From: Deltaproteobacteria bacterium
GTDB taxonomy: Bacteria > Myxococcota_A > UBA9160 > SZUA-336
Assembly: GCA_029261895.1 (NCBI GenBank)
Contig: JAJDAK010000060.1
Coordinates: 19,030 to 83,029, forward strand
Direction: 5' to 3'
DNA: 64,000 nucleotides
Shown here: positions 16,001 to 23,206 of the stretch, one piece after another
Layout of the letters: every line of letters starts with the position of its first letter
Numbering within the stretch: the first letter of the stretch is position 1
The notes under the pieces: model-generated
What the model was told of the DNA's origin: nothing
Database searches by the model: none
What the model saw: only the letters and a program-made list of their open reading frames with translations
Program-made: the position numbers and the translations under genes

Positions 16001-17360
16001 TGGCCTTACGGTCAGCGGCAAGGACGGCGTTGAAACCAAGGGCGAGTTCAATCTTGAGGAAGGTGACTTTGTCGCCAAGAGTAAGTTGGATTCAGTCGAT
16101 GACACGACGATCAAAACGAATATAGCGACCTTCGAATCTACGATCGGAGGTACAGCAGACCTAATCGTTGATGCGAGCAAGTCTGCCACGTTCTTCGACG
16201 ATGTAGACATGGCGTCGGGACGCTTCGGCATTGACGCCGAAGAGGGCATCCTCTTTGAGGAGGGCGTCGACAAAGTCAGCGCGGGTAGTGTGGCGTTGAA
16301 TAAGAGCCGAGAAGGCCGCAAGGAAAAGGCCACGATTTTTCACGACGGCGATATCGAGATTGAAGCCAAGTCGGGCAACGTCGAGATCGGTGACGACGAA
16401 ACGACGGTGATTGCGGGTGATCTGAAGGTTAAATCGGCGGGAGAGACGCAGCTCAGCACGATGGCGGCGCTTTCGATCGACGTGGAGTCTGGCCTCACGC
16501 GATTTGCGAATGACTCCCGCGTTGTTGCGAATCGTCAAACCTATTCCGGTGAGGTTGCTCCGGGTCTTCGGACTGAGTTTGCAACACCCACGGCGACTGA
16601 AGTCAGTGACACGCTGGTGCGCGACGGGATTCGCCTGCGCCAACTTGGTCAGGGTGTTCCGCCACTGACTCGAGAGCAGTTGCGCGAGCGTACGGTCCCC
16701 GCGACATTCGGCCCGGCACGAACAGACGGAATTGCACGCCAGTCGAGGTTCGATGTTGGGGGCTTGGCGCTTCCGACGCCTGAAGCGACCGGTGTTCAGA
16801 ACCTGATGAGCATCACGGATCGTCCGATCTGGGCCGACGAGTTGCTGAGCTTTCTCGACGAAGGCGCGCGCCTACGCGAAGAAGTGGGCCCCGAAGGTAT
16901 TCTTCCTGAAGTCGGCGCGAGCCCGAACTACGACGTGGATCGAACCGGTTCCGAATTGGATCCGCGACTTAAGTCACCGCCGATGCAACGCGCGGTTGAA
17001 CTCTACTGGGCGCTCTTCCGACCCATGCGAAGCATCGATCCTGAAACAGGCGAAACCTCGAGTCAGGATCGCCGCGACGAAATCCGCGGACGCTTCTCGC
17101 GTGCCATCTTGGATTACCAAGAAGCTAACGCTGGTGTGACGCCGAGCGGTGAGGAGTTGGCGCGCGTTCTTAAGCAGGATCCCAAGTACGGTGCCGCGCT
17201 CGCTGATTTGAGTCGTCTCAATAGATTGATCAAGACACTCAACGACGCCCATATGCTGACCGACCAGCACGAAATCGTTGAAAGCAGCGTGCTTTCACTG
17301 GCGAAGCCCGATGGCCTGAGCGATGCAGCCTTTGCGGCCGCCGTAGCGGCGGCGCAGTAA
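10053..17360 (+). CDS. TpsA filamentous haemagglutinin-like exoprotein
   Basis: This giant secreted beta-helix protein of 2435 residues is the cargo of the upstream TpsB. A signal peptide (LTWVLVLALSFGPGAPVLAQ) precedes a classic TPS domain (about 25-215) with ARVLNRVTG, then ILGDIFANGHVYLVNDAGIFVG and FHAIAG. That domain is the secretion signal and the start of the beta-helix. The body is rich in G, D, N, T and V. It contains about three copies of a 140-residue unit (DNA 11103 to about 12390), each with GGxI/V, a DVTLGFxxT strand and a xVEFL strand. The final 150 residues (from about 2285) are different: Pro-rich then alpha-helical (VELYWALFRPMRS, LADLSRLNRLIKTLND). I see no RGD, Cys knot, autoproteolysis motif or known toxin domain. 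Likely roles are adhesion, aggregation or biofilm; none is demonstrated. Confidence 0.9.
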   Translation: MKHFLTWVLVLALSFGPGAPVLAQSSTEISGQTVVVGDVTFSQVTNGWEIQASDGSIITYDSFGVALNNFVRFIQTDAGGSLSDSARVLNRVTGAFRSEILGDIFANGHVYLVNDAGIFVGPDGSIDANAFHAIAGQLSDDDFLNKTDQFTNLTGTVENQGEINATESAALVGKQVINSGKVNANNDNGWIALVAGNEVLLSQVDSNIVIAVTTTDTIDENLTGVSDTGELTASQVSIAAGDLYGKAIFHGGTIKSKKINIDGKEVGVVDLTGILDASDTSDGATGGTIKIMGEEVDISTRAEILANGAIAGGSVDVTAREEIRIRKSADDMVDEALEIGLNAGDTAMLKGGDISMDQALTLRTKGGGNLQIEGNDVTLGFVQTAGSREEGSGNVSILGDSIALANVDTSGADGIDSGDAADRNGSAAGNIALELSGDQTNGMIKIGIADDGASGSINAAGGRGLTDGDNAGAGGDIKIGGSVEFLVADGVINGGDITMDQADAITTAGGNLDIDGKDVTLGFIQTSGSQEQGSGNVDIRGDTIAVADIRTAGAGGNIDSRNGTDAGSISIGLTGDQPDGSIQIGIDGERSSGALSAAGGSGFVPSTDISGAGGDITIDGSVEFLAPSGVITGGKVMMTNQADTITTNGSPLTITGDKDVTLGFIDTRSNSVGSGNGNVTINGGLKVAVSGIDTSGVDAADLAPENDGDPQTVGTPAGDITINTAGSTISTDDGDKFVPGTITLGSDAPGAGQFIAKGGAGSENGSDGRGGAIRLRDGNVELASDTTFEAQSIDVQSAKSETDVSIDGLDKELTVRAANVNVDGNIDVDRLSITSGQEGVLAETQVGNTIKAIGGDMILDTNLEFTDQSKDHIVNAGDNTIKFTGSEIEGGSKKTTIDSDFELGEVMNEDGDLVGTKLRMNVNEVVFKKSITTVRNDAELAVTAVENATFNGDVSTGARLQVSTQTGDIALGATVANVNADDIEFDAGTGTSTDTDSVVNLGTAQFGNADGSTRPDRFAMTQSAAIGGTDNTLILDRGRFIGDSVDGMDYEIRSRESTVTFADADRARVMDSRLTLDGKTVNVGINDDQALELESLNVVNHGGDLVADFHVKADEIAFEAGDGRDGASRGAIVDFRDNSLLQNRAGDDVPMEVSIEQEADLLGNKLRDALGAGADVTGMGLALNSTEGSVSVTGDHLPDVTGTKLELTAAQTIDISTDLVVDTLKVFSGNDFTLTHNVTATGEVTEDVLHTVDLESNEALSIKGGADGVESIVALGVRLAAGAGSTDTRENVSVGDSVNFFGANRFTLEQDGAIGGDTPDGGDVPTAILERSRFFSGVDGLDYTLKSRQGAVNLNRADIRRVEGSRLTLDGTSTLIDGLLEDGGVVESIDDVDRVLVIESLDVKGDTGLTSSILATGDHMTFEKDLSLVGVDVELRDEEGTPITTVEPDQFLSALNGDLTVKGFIAKRTSAAGEGAIVLEAKNVDVDSIGNSGNDVVILGTDSVSVGDISTSTSEIGKNGGNVGIGAGSAASDAIQLKGNIDTRGGAGRDATDSTEKVDEGVDGFVAIGGNVEIQDKIKIDGGEIGFSGPITTSDASNSLAVEGSRQVSFAGDISTGSQFIAKAGTGVTGDLKFGTDVNNIVAENIQLSAGDGEVVDAATPRQKIVFEGGSPVFSRDLHGEKKAPNTVEFTQEAAIDSSMGTKLPDFGSNDIDGMSLTLRSTVESVTVDTDTDSDKILQRTRLTLGGNEALAGNVVTINGDAALDVETLNLEGNAKFNTGLNVDGDLAATSDVDLSGQSATVGANIRMNGERSQTLTADTLRLNGESIAKTKANVIPAGDDNDPPEMREGDLTLDIENLILGPSADEVNDAVNPVDAVNQSITVADGSLFLEKNVSKEIGDLTLGASKEVMFADSADNVEGVAAQTEKGTLTIDGDYSVKGTVEAQGGDLILDGHGTFRDAGSRNIKADDGKLLMGGATITGGGLTVSGKDGVETKGEFNLEEGDFVAKSKLDSVDDTTIKTNIATFESTIGGTADLIVDASKSATFFDDVDMASGRFGIDAEEGILFEEGVDKVSAGSVALNKSREGRKEKATIFHDGDIEIEAKSGNVEIGDDETTVIAGDLKVKSAGETQLSTMAALSIDVESGLTRFANDSRVVANRQTYSGEVAPGLRTEFATPTATEVSDTLVRDGIRLRQLGQGVPPLTREQLRERTVPATFGPARTDGIARQSRFDVGGLALPTPEATGVQNLMSITDRPIWADELLSFLDEGARLREEVGPEGILPEVGASPNYDVDRTGSELDPRLKSPPMQRAVELYWALFRPMRSIDPETGETSSQDRRDEIRGRFSRAILDYQEANAGVTPSGEELARVLKQDPKYGAALADLSRLNRLIKTLNDAHMLTDQHEIVESSVLSLAKPDGLSDAAFAAAVAAAQ
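11103..12390 (+). repeat. Three tandem ~140-codon repeats inside tpsA
   Basis: Units begin near 11103, 11531 and 11950 with GGDISMDQ, GGDITMDQ and GGKVMMTNQ. They share DVTLGF, then a GSGNV strand, a TSGA-like turn and a GGxI...VEFL strand. Units 1 and 2 are the closest; unit 3 is more diverged. They look like in-frame duplication of beta-helix coils. Confidence 0.7.
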
Positions 17361-18268
17361 TGCTGCAGCGAATTGTCTTATGGGTATTGGTCGTGTCCGT
17401 CAGTGGCGCGTGTGCGACGGCACCACCTAGCGAGGAAATTCCAGACGCTGAAACCTATTACAACGACGGGCTGAAGAAGTTACAGGGCGACAGCTTTCTG
17501 TTTTTCGACGACGTGGACTACAAGGGCGCGATCGAAAATTTTCAGGACGTGATCGACAATTACCCGTACAGCGAATTTGCGACGCTGGCCGAACTCAAGA
17601 TTGCGGACGTTCACTTTGAGCAGGGCAATTTCGACGAAGCGTCGAGTTACTACCAAGATTTCGTCGAGCTTCATCCTGCGCATGAGCGGGTTCCATACGC
17701 GATCTACCAGAATGGAATCTGCCACTACGAGCAGATTGGTGATTCCGATCAGGATCAAGGTCCGTCGAAGGAAGCGTTGGCTCAGTTTCAGGCTTTGTTA
17801 GAGAAGTATCCCGAGTCCGACTATGCGAAGGAGAGCAACGCGCGACTCTCCGAGACAGTGGATCGACTCGCGAATCACGATGTGGAAGTCGCAGATTTCT
17901 ACTACGGAACCGGCGAGTTTCACGCTGCTGCGCGGCGTTACAAGACAGCGCTCGAGACGTTTCCTCAGCACAGTCGTCGTCAACGCACGATGGCGCGGCT
18001 CGGCTTTTCGTTACTCGAGCTCAGGCGCTACTACGAAGCCGAAGCTGTATTACGGCAGGTGATGCGTGAAGAGCCCGACGATTTTAAGCTCGTCGACGCC
18101 ATCCAATGGGCACTTGAAGAAATCGAGACCACCCCGCGCTTTGGCCCACGTCGGATCAAACATTCCTGTGCGACCGATCCAAACCCCGCCTGCGAAAGTT
18201 TTGAGACTGATGCGCTGCCGCTACGAGAAGAAGCGCCCGAGCGGAGTGCCCCACCAGAAGCGAATTAG
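17360..18268 (+). CDS. BamD-like outer-membrane lipoprotein with TPRs
   Basis: The protein (302 aa) begins with a lipoprotein signal (IVLWVLVVSVSGAC, Cys about residue 18). TPR helices characteristic of BamD/YfiO follow: DYKGAIENFQDVIDNYPYSEFA, NFDEASSYYQDFVELHP and YPESDYAKESNARL. LANHDVEVADFYYGTGEFHAAARRY is a hallmark of the family. BamD works with BamA in folding outer-membrane barrels. Here the ATG overlaps the TpsA stop by one base, so it is translationally tied to the secretion pair and may be a dedicated copy helping TpsB assembly or TpsA export. A long acidic/Pro tail extends past the usual BamD end. Its 3' end overlaps the convergent aldehyde dehydrogenase by 48 bases. Confidence 0.88.
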   Translation: MLQRIVLWVLVVSVSGACATAPPSEEIPDAETYYNDGLKKLQGDSFLFFDDVDYKGAIENFQDVIDNYPYSEFATLAELKIADVHFEQGNFDEASSYYQDFVELHPAHERVPYAIYQNGICHYEQIGDSDQDQGPSKEALAQFQALLEKYPESDYAKESNARLSETVDRLANHDVEVADFYYGTGEFHAAARRYKTALETFPQHSRRQRTMARLGFSLLELRRYYEAEAVLRQVMREEPDDFKLVDAIQWALEEIETTPRFGPRRIKHSCATDPNPACESFETDALPLREEAPERSAPPEAN

Positions 18269-19756
18269 CTTCTGTAATCCCTCTTCGGATTTCTTCGTAT
18301 ACGGATAGCCGCCCTGAATCTTGCCCTTGCCGCGTCGGTCCGACGCAATGGGTTTCTCGTGGCAGTATCCTTTGAGGCCGGTTGCACTGTTGACTTTGCC
18401 GACGCCACTCGCTTTCACACCGCCGAACGGTGCTTCGTGTATGCCGTAGGTGATCGCCATGTCGTTGATGCACACGCCGCCGGTTTCGATCTTCTCGGCG
18501 ATGCGTTGCGCTTTTTCGCTGTCTCCGGTCCAAACATTACCGTTGAGTCCGTACTCGGAGTCGTTCGCGAGTCGAATCGCTTCGGCCTCGTCCTGCACGC
18601 GCATGATCGAGACGATCGGTCCAAAGGTTTCTTTGGTCATCAAATCCATGTCGTGGGTCAGGCCGGTGACGACGGTGGGTTCGAAGTAGAGACCCTTCAG
18701 CTTGGGATTGCGCTGACCGCCCAGATGAATCGTCGCTCCCTTGGCCTTGGCATCGTTGACATGGGATTCGATGATCTCGAGTTGTCGATCCCAGAATACG
18801 GCGCCCACGTCGGTTTCACCGGTATCGCTCTGGCGCAGCGCGCGTGTTCGCTCCACGACCTTGTCGACGAACGCATCGTAGATCTCGCCGACCGCGTACA
18901 CGCGTTCGGTTCCGCAGCAGTAGTGACCGGTGTTCATGCACGAGCCGAGTACGGCACCCTCCGCTGCGCGGTCGAGATCCGCATCCGCACAGACGATCAT
19001 CGCATCCTTGCCCCCGAGTTCCATGGTGCATGGAATGAGCTGTCGGCCGCAGGCTTCGGCCACGAGGCGACCCGTGTTGACGCTACCGGTGAACGAAATC
19101 TTATCCACACCCGCTTCAACCAGCGCCGCGCCGGTGTGTCCGTCCCCTTGAACGACTTGGTAGAGATCGGGCGGGAAGTCGGCGGCTTCGGTGAACTGCT
19201 TCACCAGTAGCGCGGAAAAGGGTGTGACCTCGGATGGCTTATGCACGATGGCGTTGCCTGCCATCAGGGCTTGCGCCATCGGCACGACCGCAAGTGCGAC
19301 CGGCCCGTTCCACGGTGTAATCAATCCCACCACACCGAGCGGCTCGTAGATCACGCGCAGCTTCTTCATCAGGCCGAGCATCCCGTGGATACGGCGCTTC
19401 TGTGGTTTGAGAATCTTCTTGGCGTTCTTCGCGTAGTAGGTCAGTGCGTCGCAGGGTGCATAGATCTCCATCGAGATCGCTTCGGCGCGCGCCTTGCCGG
19501 TTTCTTGGACCACAGCATCGATGATCTCGTCTTGGCACGAGACGAATTGATCAAGTAGGCGATACAGCACCGCTGCCCGTTCATCGAAGGATCGCCGGGC
19601 CCAGTCCGACTGCGCCTTCCGAGCGCGTTCGACGGCGAGTTTTACGTCTTCGGCGGTCGCGCAGTCGAATTCGCCGATGGGTTCTAGGGTTGAGGGGCTC
19701 AGCGCGCGAAGGCGTCGGCGCGATCCGGTGGATTCGATTTCTTCTATGATGGCCAT
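18221..19756 (-). CDS. Aldehyde dehydrogenase (NAD(P)-dependent)
   Basis: This is a full-length (511 aa) ALDH-superfamily enzyme oxidising an aldehyde to the acid. Visible are the coenzyme motif (GLITPWNGPVALAV, then GNAIVHKPSE), FTGSVNTGR, and the general base Glu in MELGGKDAM. The nucleophile Cys lies in NTGHYCCGTERVY, and the C-terminal motif is KETFGPIVSIM and EAPFGGVKASG. The C-terminal 40 residues (basic, GYPYTKK...FWWGTPLGRFF) extend past the core and resemble membrane-proximal tails. It lies last in a leftward run starting at 23121, separated from the oxygenase gene by 70 bases. Substrate unknown; a lipid- or steroid-derived aldehyde would fit the neighbours. Confidence 0.92.
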   Translation of the reverse strand: MAIIEEIESTGSRRRLRALSPSTLEPIGEFDCATAEDVKLAVERARKAQSDWARRSFDERAAVLYRLLDQFVSCQDEIIDAVVQETGKARAEAISMEIYAPCDALTYYAKNAKKILKPQKRRIHGMLGLMKKLRVIYEPLGVVGLITPWNGPVALAVVPMAQALMAGNAIVHKPSEVTPFSALLVKQFTEAADFPPDLYQVVQGDGHTGAALVEAGVDKISFTGSVNTGRLVAEACGRQLIPCTMELGGKDAMIVCADADLDRAAEGAVLGSCMNTGHYCCGTERVYAVGEIYDAFVDKVVERTRALRQSDTGETDVGAVFWDRQLEIIESHVNDAKAKGATIHLGGQRNPKLKGLYFEPTVVTGLTHDMDLMTKETFGPIVSIMRVQDEAEAIRLANDSEYGLNGNVWTGDSEKAQRIAEKIETGGVCINDMAITYGIHEAPFGGVKASGVGKVNSATGLKGYCHEKPIASDRRGKGKIQGGYPYTKKSEEGLQKLIRFWWGTPLGRFFS

Positions 19757-19825
19757 CCGATGACTCTCCCGCGCAAATCTGGCTGCACACGGAAAGCATG
19801 CGCGAGAGTCGTGTCCTAGGTCAAC

Positions 19826-21037
19826 CTAGCGCCGGCGATCGCCAAAGAGCATCGTGATGTTGATGCGGCGGTTTGTGTAGCCGGGTCGGAAGCGGATCGT
19901 ATCCGTCGCGTGGAAGAGGTTTGAATTGAACATCACGGTGCGGCCCTGGCGATGGGGAACAATCCATTCCGGAGCGCCGGAATCGGCCAAGAAGCGCTTA
20001 ACCCGCTCTTGATCGGTGTTGTACTCGTTGAAATCCCATTCGCTGGGCGCCTCGATGCCGTAGACACGCAGGCCGCCCGTCTCGGGATCCAAGTTCGCCT
20101 CATCGGGGGTGATCCAGAAGTTGACATTGACCGCGGCTTCGTCGGCGTGAGGTCCGATCCCATAGAGCTCGCTGTCGTACTTGAATGCCCAGACGTAGCG
20201 GAGCGGATGCGCACCGAGCACCTCTGGCAGTGTTTCTCGGAGTTCTTCGGCAATCTGACCGAGTAGCGGCGCATCGAAGCCGTCGGTTTGGTAGGCACCG
20301 ACGTAGCCGCCGCGATGCCGAAAGTCGAACCACATCGTCGACTCTAAGCAGTAGCGACGAAGACTCTCCATCGCTTCGGGTCGCAACAGGTCGTCGAAGA
20401 AAGTCATTTCAGGTTCGGAATCGAAGTATGCGCGCGTGATGGTGTCGCTATTGAGATCAGGATTGACCGCGCCGCGTTCTAGCACGGGTGCTTCGGCTAT
20501 GTGGATGGGCCGGTTATACGATTCCTTGATCTTCGCGTAGAGATCATCGTGTAGCGGTGCGGCCTTGCCGTCCTGACCATCGCTGTGGATCTGCTCCAGG
20601 ACTTCCCTATAGCCTTGGAGCGCGTTACTGACCCAGGGCTCCGTCACGCCGATCGATTTCAGGTATTCGATTTGTTCGATATCGTGCTGCAGTTTGGGGC
20701 GCGTGGTCCAACGATAACGGTCGCTATTCGCAAGGGTGCCCGCCTGACTTCGAGCCTTATTGGCTTCAATGGGTTTGCCAAGCGCTTCCAGCATACTGGC
20801 GCGACTGCTGTGATACGTCGCGATCAGTTCATTGCATTCGATCGCGCGCTCGACCAAGTCGAGACCACGGTCGCGGCGCCCGGTTTGAAACGCGATGACA
20901 CCGAGATGGTGCAAGGCATCCGCGTGGCGCGGGTTTTCGACCAGAATGATCCGATATAGATTCGCTGCTTCGCCGAGATTCCCCTGGCGATGAAGTTCCA
21001 CAGCGTGGTAAAGCTTCTGCTCTAACTCCGAGCCCAT
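19826..21037 (-). CDS. TPR domain - 2OG-Fe(II) oxygenase-like fusion
   Basis: About 110 residues of TPR (LHRQGNLGEAANLYRIILVENPRHADALHHLGVIAF and the following pair) lead into a linker. A double-stranded beta-helix dioxygenase domain follows. Its metal triad is visible: H-x-D in GIGPHADEAAVNVNFWITP and the distal His in MFNSNLFHATDTIRF. The 2-oxoglutarate-binding Arg follows in GYTNRRINITMLF. Such enzymes hydroxylate proteins or small molecules using O2 and 2-oxoglutarate; TPR fusion suggests a protein or membrane target. It starts 32 bases after the 53-codon ORF, in the same leftward operon. Substrate not identifiable. Confidence 0.85.
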   Translation of the reverse strand: MGSELEQKLYHAVELHRQGNLGEAANLYRIILVENPRHADALHHLGVIAFQTGRRDRGLDLVERAIECNELIATYHSSRASMLEALGKPIEANKARSQAGTLANSDRYRWTTRPKLQHDIEQIEYLKSIGVTEPWVSNALQGYREVLEQIHSDGQDGKAAPLHDDLYAKIKESYNRPIHIAEAPVLERGAVNPDLNSDTITRAYFDSEPEMTFFDDLLRPEAMESLRRYCLESTMWFDFRHRGGYVGAYQTDGFDAPLLGQIAEELRETLPEVLGAHPLRYVWAFKYDSELYGIGPHADEAAVNVNFWITPDEANLDPETGGLRVYGIEAPSEWDFNEYNTDQERVKRFLADSGAPEWIVPHRQGRTVMFNSNLFHATDTIRFRPGYTNRRINITMLFGDRRR

Positions 21038-21068
21038 GCCTCATCGGTCGGCGAGATATCGGGCGGGC

Positions 21069-21230
21069 TTAGCGCTTTAACGAAATTTCACGAAGCATGG
21101 CGGCAGTGGAACGAGAAAGGTCCACGAATCGCTCCGTGTCCTGATGGACGATTCGTGCGCCCTCCGCTGAGTCGAAGAGCTTCTCGCCGACGGTGGCGGG
21201 ATCGCCCGACAGCGCGATGAAGTGCGTCAT
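21069..21230 (-). CDS. Small 53-residue protein, translationally coupled to an SDR
   Basis: The minus strand from ATG 21230 encodes MTHFIALSGDPATVGEKLF, continues DSAEGARIVHQDTERF and ends SLKR. The ATG overlaps the SDR stop as ATGA, a typical coupling arrangement, and the stop lies 32 bases before the oxygenase gene. The product is charged and probably helical, without signal peptide, membrane segment or Cys. I do not recognise a family. Its compact position between two real genes and normal codon use support a genuine gene. Confidence 0.6.
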   Translation of the reverse strand: MTHFIALSGDPATVGEKLFDSAEGARIVHQDTERFVDLSRSTAAMLREISLKR

Positions 21231-21994
21231 GACATCGGTAGGTACGGGATAATGGTCCCTGCGGTCCAGCCCCCGTCAGCCGTAAACTCCGAGCCAGTCG
21301 AATAGGATGCCTTATCGGATGCAACAAAGACCGCGAGGCGTGCGATCTCAATGGAATTCCCGACGCGTGGCAATGGTAAGCGTTCGTAAAATTTACCGAT
21401 CGCATCGGCGTCCATGTTGTACGGGTTGCTCATCACGGTATCGATTCCGCCGGGATGAATAGAATTGACGCGAATCTGATGACGCCCGAGTTCCAACGCG
21501 GCGGCTTTCGTCATACCGCGTATTGCCCACTTACTCGCCACGTACGCAATCATGCTGTTCTTAGCCTGCAGTCCGTCGATCGATGAAACATTGACGATCG
21601 AGCCACCGCCGGCTCGTTTCATCGGTTCCACTGCGGATCGAATGCCCAGAAACGTTCCCAACTGATTCACGTGAACGATCTTCATGTAGTCATCCACCGA
21701 TGTATCGGTGAGTGCTCTGTAGTCTTGGATGCCCGCGTTATTGAGTAGGATGTTGAAGGGACCGAGGTCTTCCGCCGCTTGGATCGCGCGTGCCCAGTCC
21801 GATTCTTGACTCACGTCCAAGTGTACGTAGCGCGCAGCGTTGCCGATCTCGGCCGCTACTTTTTTTCCTGCTTCGTCGAGCACGTCACCGAGCACGACCT
21901 TGGCGCCTTCTTCCACAAAGAGCCGCGCCGCTACTTCACCTTGGCCGCGTGCGGCGCCGGTGATGATGGCGACCTTGCCTTCGAGTTCCCCCAT
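21227..21994 (-). CDS. Short-chain dehydrogenase/reductase
   Basis: This classical SDR of 255 residues has the cofactor motif TGAARGQG (residues 12-19), LLNNAG, SIDG with the catalytic Ser region (VNVSSIDG), and YVASK with catalytic Tyr/Lys. HPGGIDTVMSNP follows. It oxidises or reduces a hydroxyl/keto group with NAD(P). The sequence style is that of 3-alpha(20-beta)-hydroxysteroid dehydrogenase-like enzymes, which agrees with the CYP51 and other neighbours, but substrate is not proven. ATG 21994 is the family start; upstream in-frame codons lie inside the preceding gene, whose stop is at 21997. Next gene overlaps by ATGA. Confidence 0.9.
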   Translation of the reverse strand: MGELEGKVAIITGAARGQGEVAARLFVEEGAKVVLGDVLDEAGKKVAAEIGNAARYVHLDVSQESDWARAIQAAEDLGPFNILLNNAGIQDYRALTDTSVDDYMKIVHVNQLGTFLGIRSAVEPMKRAGGGSIVNVSSIDGLQAKNSMIAYVASKWAIRGMTKAAALELGRHQIRVNSIHPGGIDTVMSNPYNMDADAIGKFYERLPLPRVGNSIEIARLAVFVASDKASYSTGSEFTADGGWTAGTIIPYLPMS

Positions 21995-21996
21995 GT

Positions 21997-23121
21997 TTAA
22001 GGCGCACCGTCGGTAAAAGCTTTGAAGCCGCTCGTGGCATGGGGCCCGATGGCGAACTGTTCGAATACGCCGACGCCAACGCGATCGCCCCAGCGTGCGC
22101 GCATCACCTGTTGAATGTGCAGGTTCTCGAGAGCGAGTGGGTCGAGGTCTGCGGTTTTCCAAGATTCGCCCGCCATGGCGAGTTCACCCTTCCAACGTCC
22201 GTGACCCCATTCGGGATGATGGTAACCGAGTCCCTTCATGGTGAAGAGCATGAGCGGTTCCAATTGAATGACATGTTTGGTCCCTGACTTGGTCGTCATC
22301 GTGATCTCGGCTGACCTCGCGTGCCGGGTTCCGGGGCGATATTGAATGCGATGTTCGAGCGCCGTCATTTTTTCGATGCCGGGATCTTCCACACCCGAAA
22401 TATGATCGGCGGATTCATACGCGGGTACGATCATGCCGTCCTGGTGCCATGCGTGGCCGGTTTCATCTTCGAACATGCCGTAGTGGGTGCAGCAGTCATC
22501 CCATTGCAACGGCGCCCAGAGGAAAAAGAACTGCGGTAACTCCGTCGGTGGTGCGCCAGGCGGTGCGGGATCTCCCGATGGTCGCAGGCCCCATGACCGA
22601 TCCTTCGTGCCAAACACTGTTGACGCATCGACGTCGAGTTGCTGCCCATCGTATTTGATAAAGCCACTCCAACGCCCCATTTGTGCGAAGCGTGTCGCAT
22701 CAACAATCGTGCGGCCCGCCTGTCGAAAAGTCTGTCGACCTTCTTCGATGCATGCGGTGCGCGCGATGAACGTGAGGTCGCACTCGATGCCGGTTTCATT
22801 GCTTTCGAGCAATACGCGAAGCTTCCGCATGGGTTCGATGATTTCGATGCGAAACGGTCCGACGGAGGTATCGCTGGGATCACCTTCAGCGCGTCGCGAC
22901 GCATGAAACGCGTGCTGCACACCGTCACGCGCGATACTGAAGCCACAGTCCATGATCTTTAGGTTCGGGTAAAAGCCAAGACCGATGCCGAAGTAAAACT
23001 CACCATCTTTGTCGTAACCATTGAACCAGTAGCGATCATAAACATTTCGATCGCTCGACTGCGGAACTGCAATCGGCTCCGGTGTTTGGTGAATCGGATA
23101 ATCGTCGAATTTGGACAGCAT
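21997..23121 (-). CDS. CrtC/AttH-like (DUF7064/7065-type) protein
   Basis: The 374-residue protein opens with LSKFDDYPIHQTPEPIA and DRYWFNGYDKDGEFYFG. It later has WGLRPSGDP...FFLWAPLQWDD and MLFTMKGLGYHHPEWGHG. These features recall the large beta-sandwich (two lipocalin-like halves) proteins related to hydroxyneurosporene hydratase CrtC, often found beside SDRs and acyl-CoA enzymes in actinobacterial and proteobacterial catabolic clusters. Members may hydrate or bind hydrophobic substrates. No signal peptide is visible, so it is probably cytoplasmic. It is the first gene of the leftward operon and divergent from the luciferase-like gene. Family assignment is from recall of N-terminal motifs, so moderate certainty. 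Confidence 0.6.
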   Translation of the reverse strand: MLSKFDDYPIHQTPEPIAVPQSSDRNVYDRYWFNGYDKDGEFYFGIGLGFYPNLKIMDCGFSIARDGVQHAFHASRRAEGDPSDTSVGPFRIEIIEPMRKLRVLLESNETGIECDLTFIARTACIEEGRQTFRQAGRTIVDATRFAQMGRWSGFIKYDGQQLDVDASTVFGTKDRSWGLRPSGDPAPPGAPPTELPQFFFLWAPLQWDDCCTHYGMFEDETGHAWHQDGMIVPAYESADHISGVEDPGIEKMTALEHRIQYRPGTRHARSAEITMTTKSGTKHVIQLEPLMLFTMKGLGYHHPEWGHGRWKGELAMAGESWKTADLDPLALENLHIQQVMRARWGDRVGVGVFEQFAIGPHATSGFKAFTDGAP

Positions 23122-23141
23122 TCAATCTCCTAACGGCCGAG

Positions 23142-23164
23142 TAGGATAAGGTCCGATAGGATAA
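23142..23164. promoter_or_regulatory. Direct repeats in a divergent promoter
   Basis: TAGGATAA occurs at 23142-23149 and again at 23157-23164, a 15-base period, in the 85-base gap between two divergent genes. The copies may serve as -10 elements or as a regulator site. Confidence 0.35.
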
Positions 23165-23206
23165 ACTGATCCGGCCCTGAGTGGGCGAGGAAAGAGGACC
23201 CGAGCG

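Noticed and set aside
11262..16643. Many antisense ORFs inside tpsA (up to 173 codons)
   Set aside because: They arise from the repetitive G/D/T-rich coding sequence and have Ser/Pro-rich, low-complexity translations.
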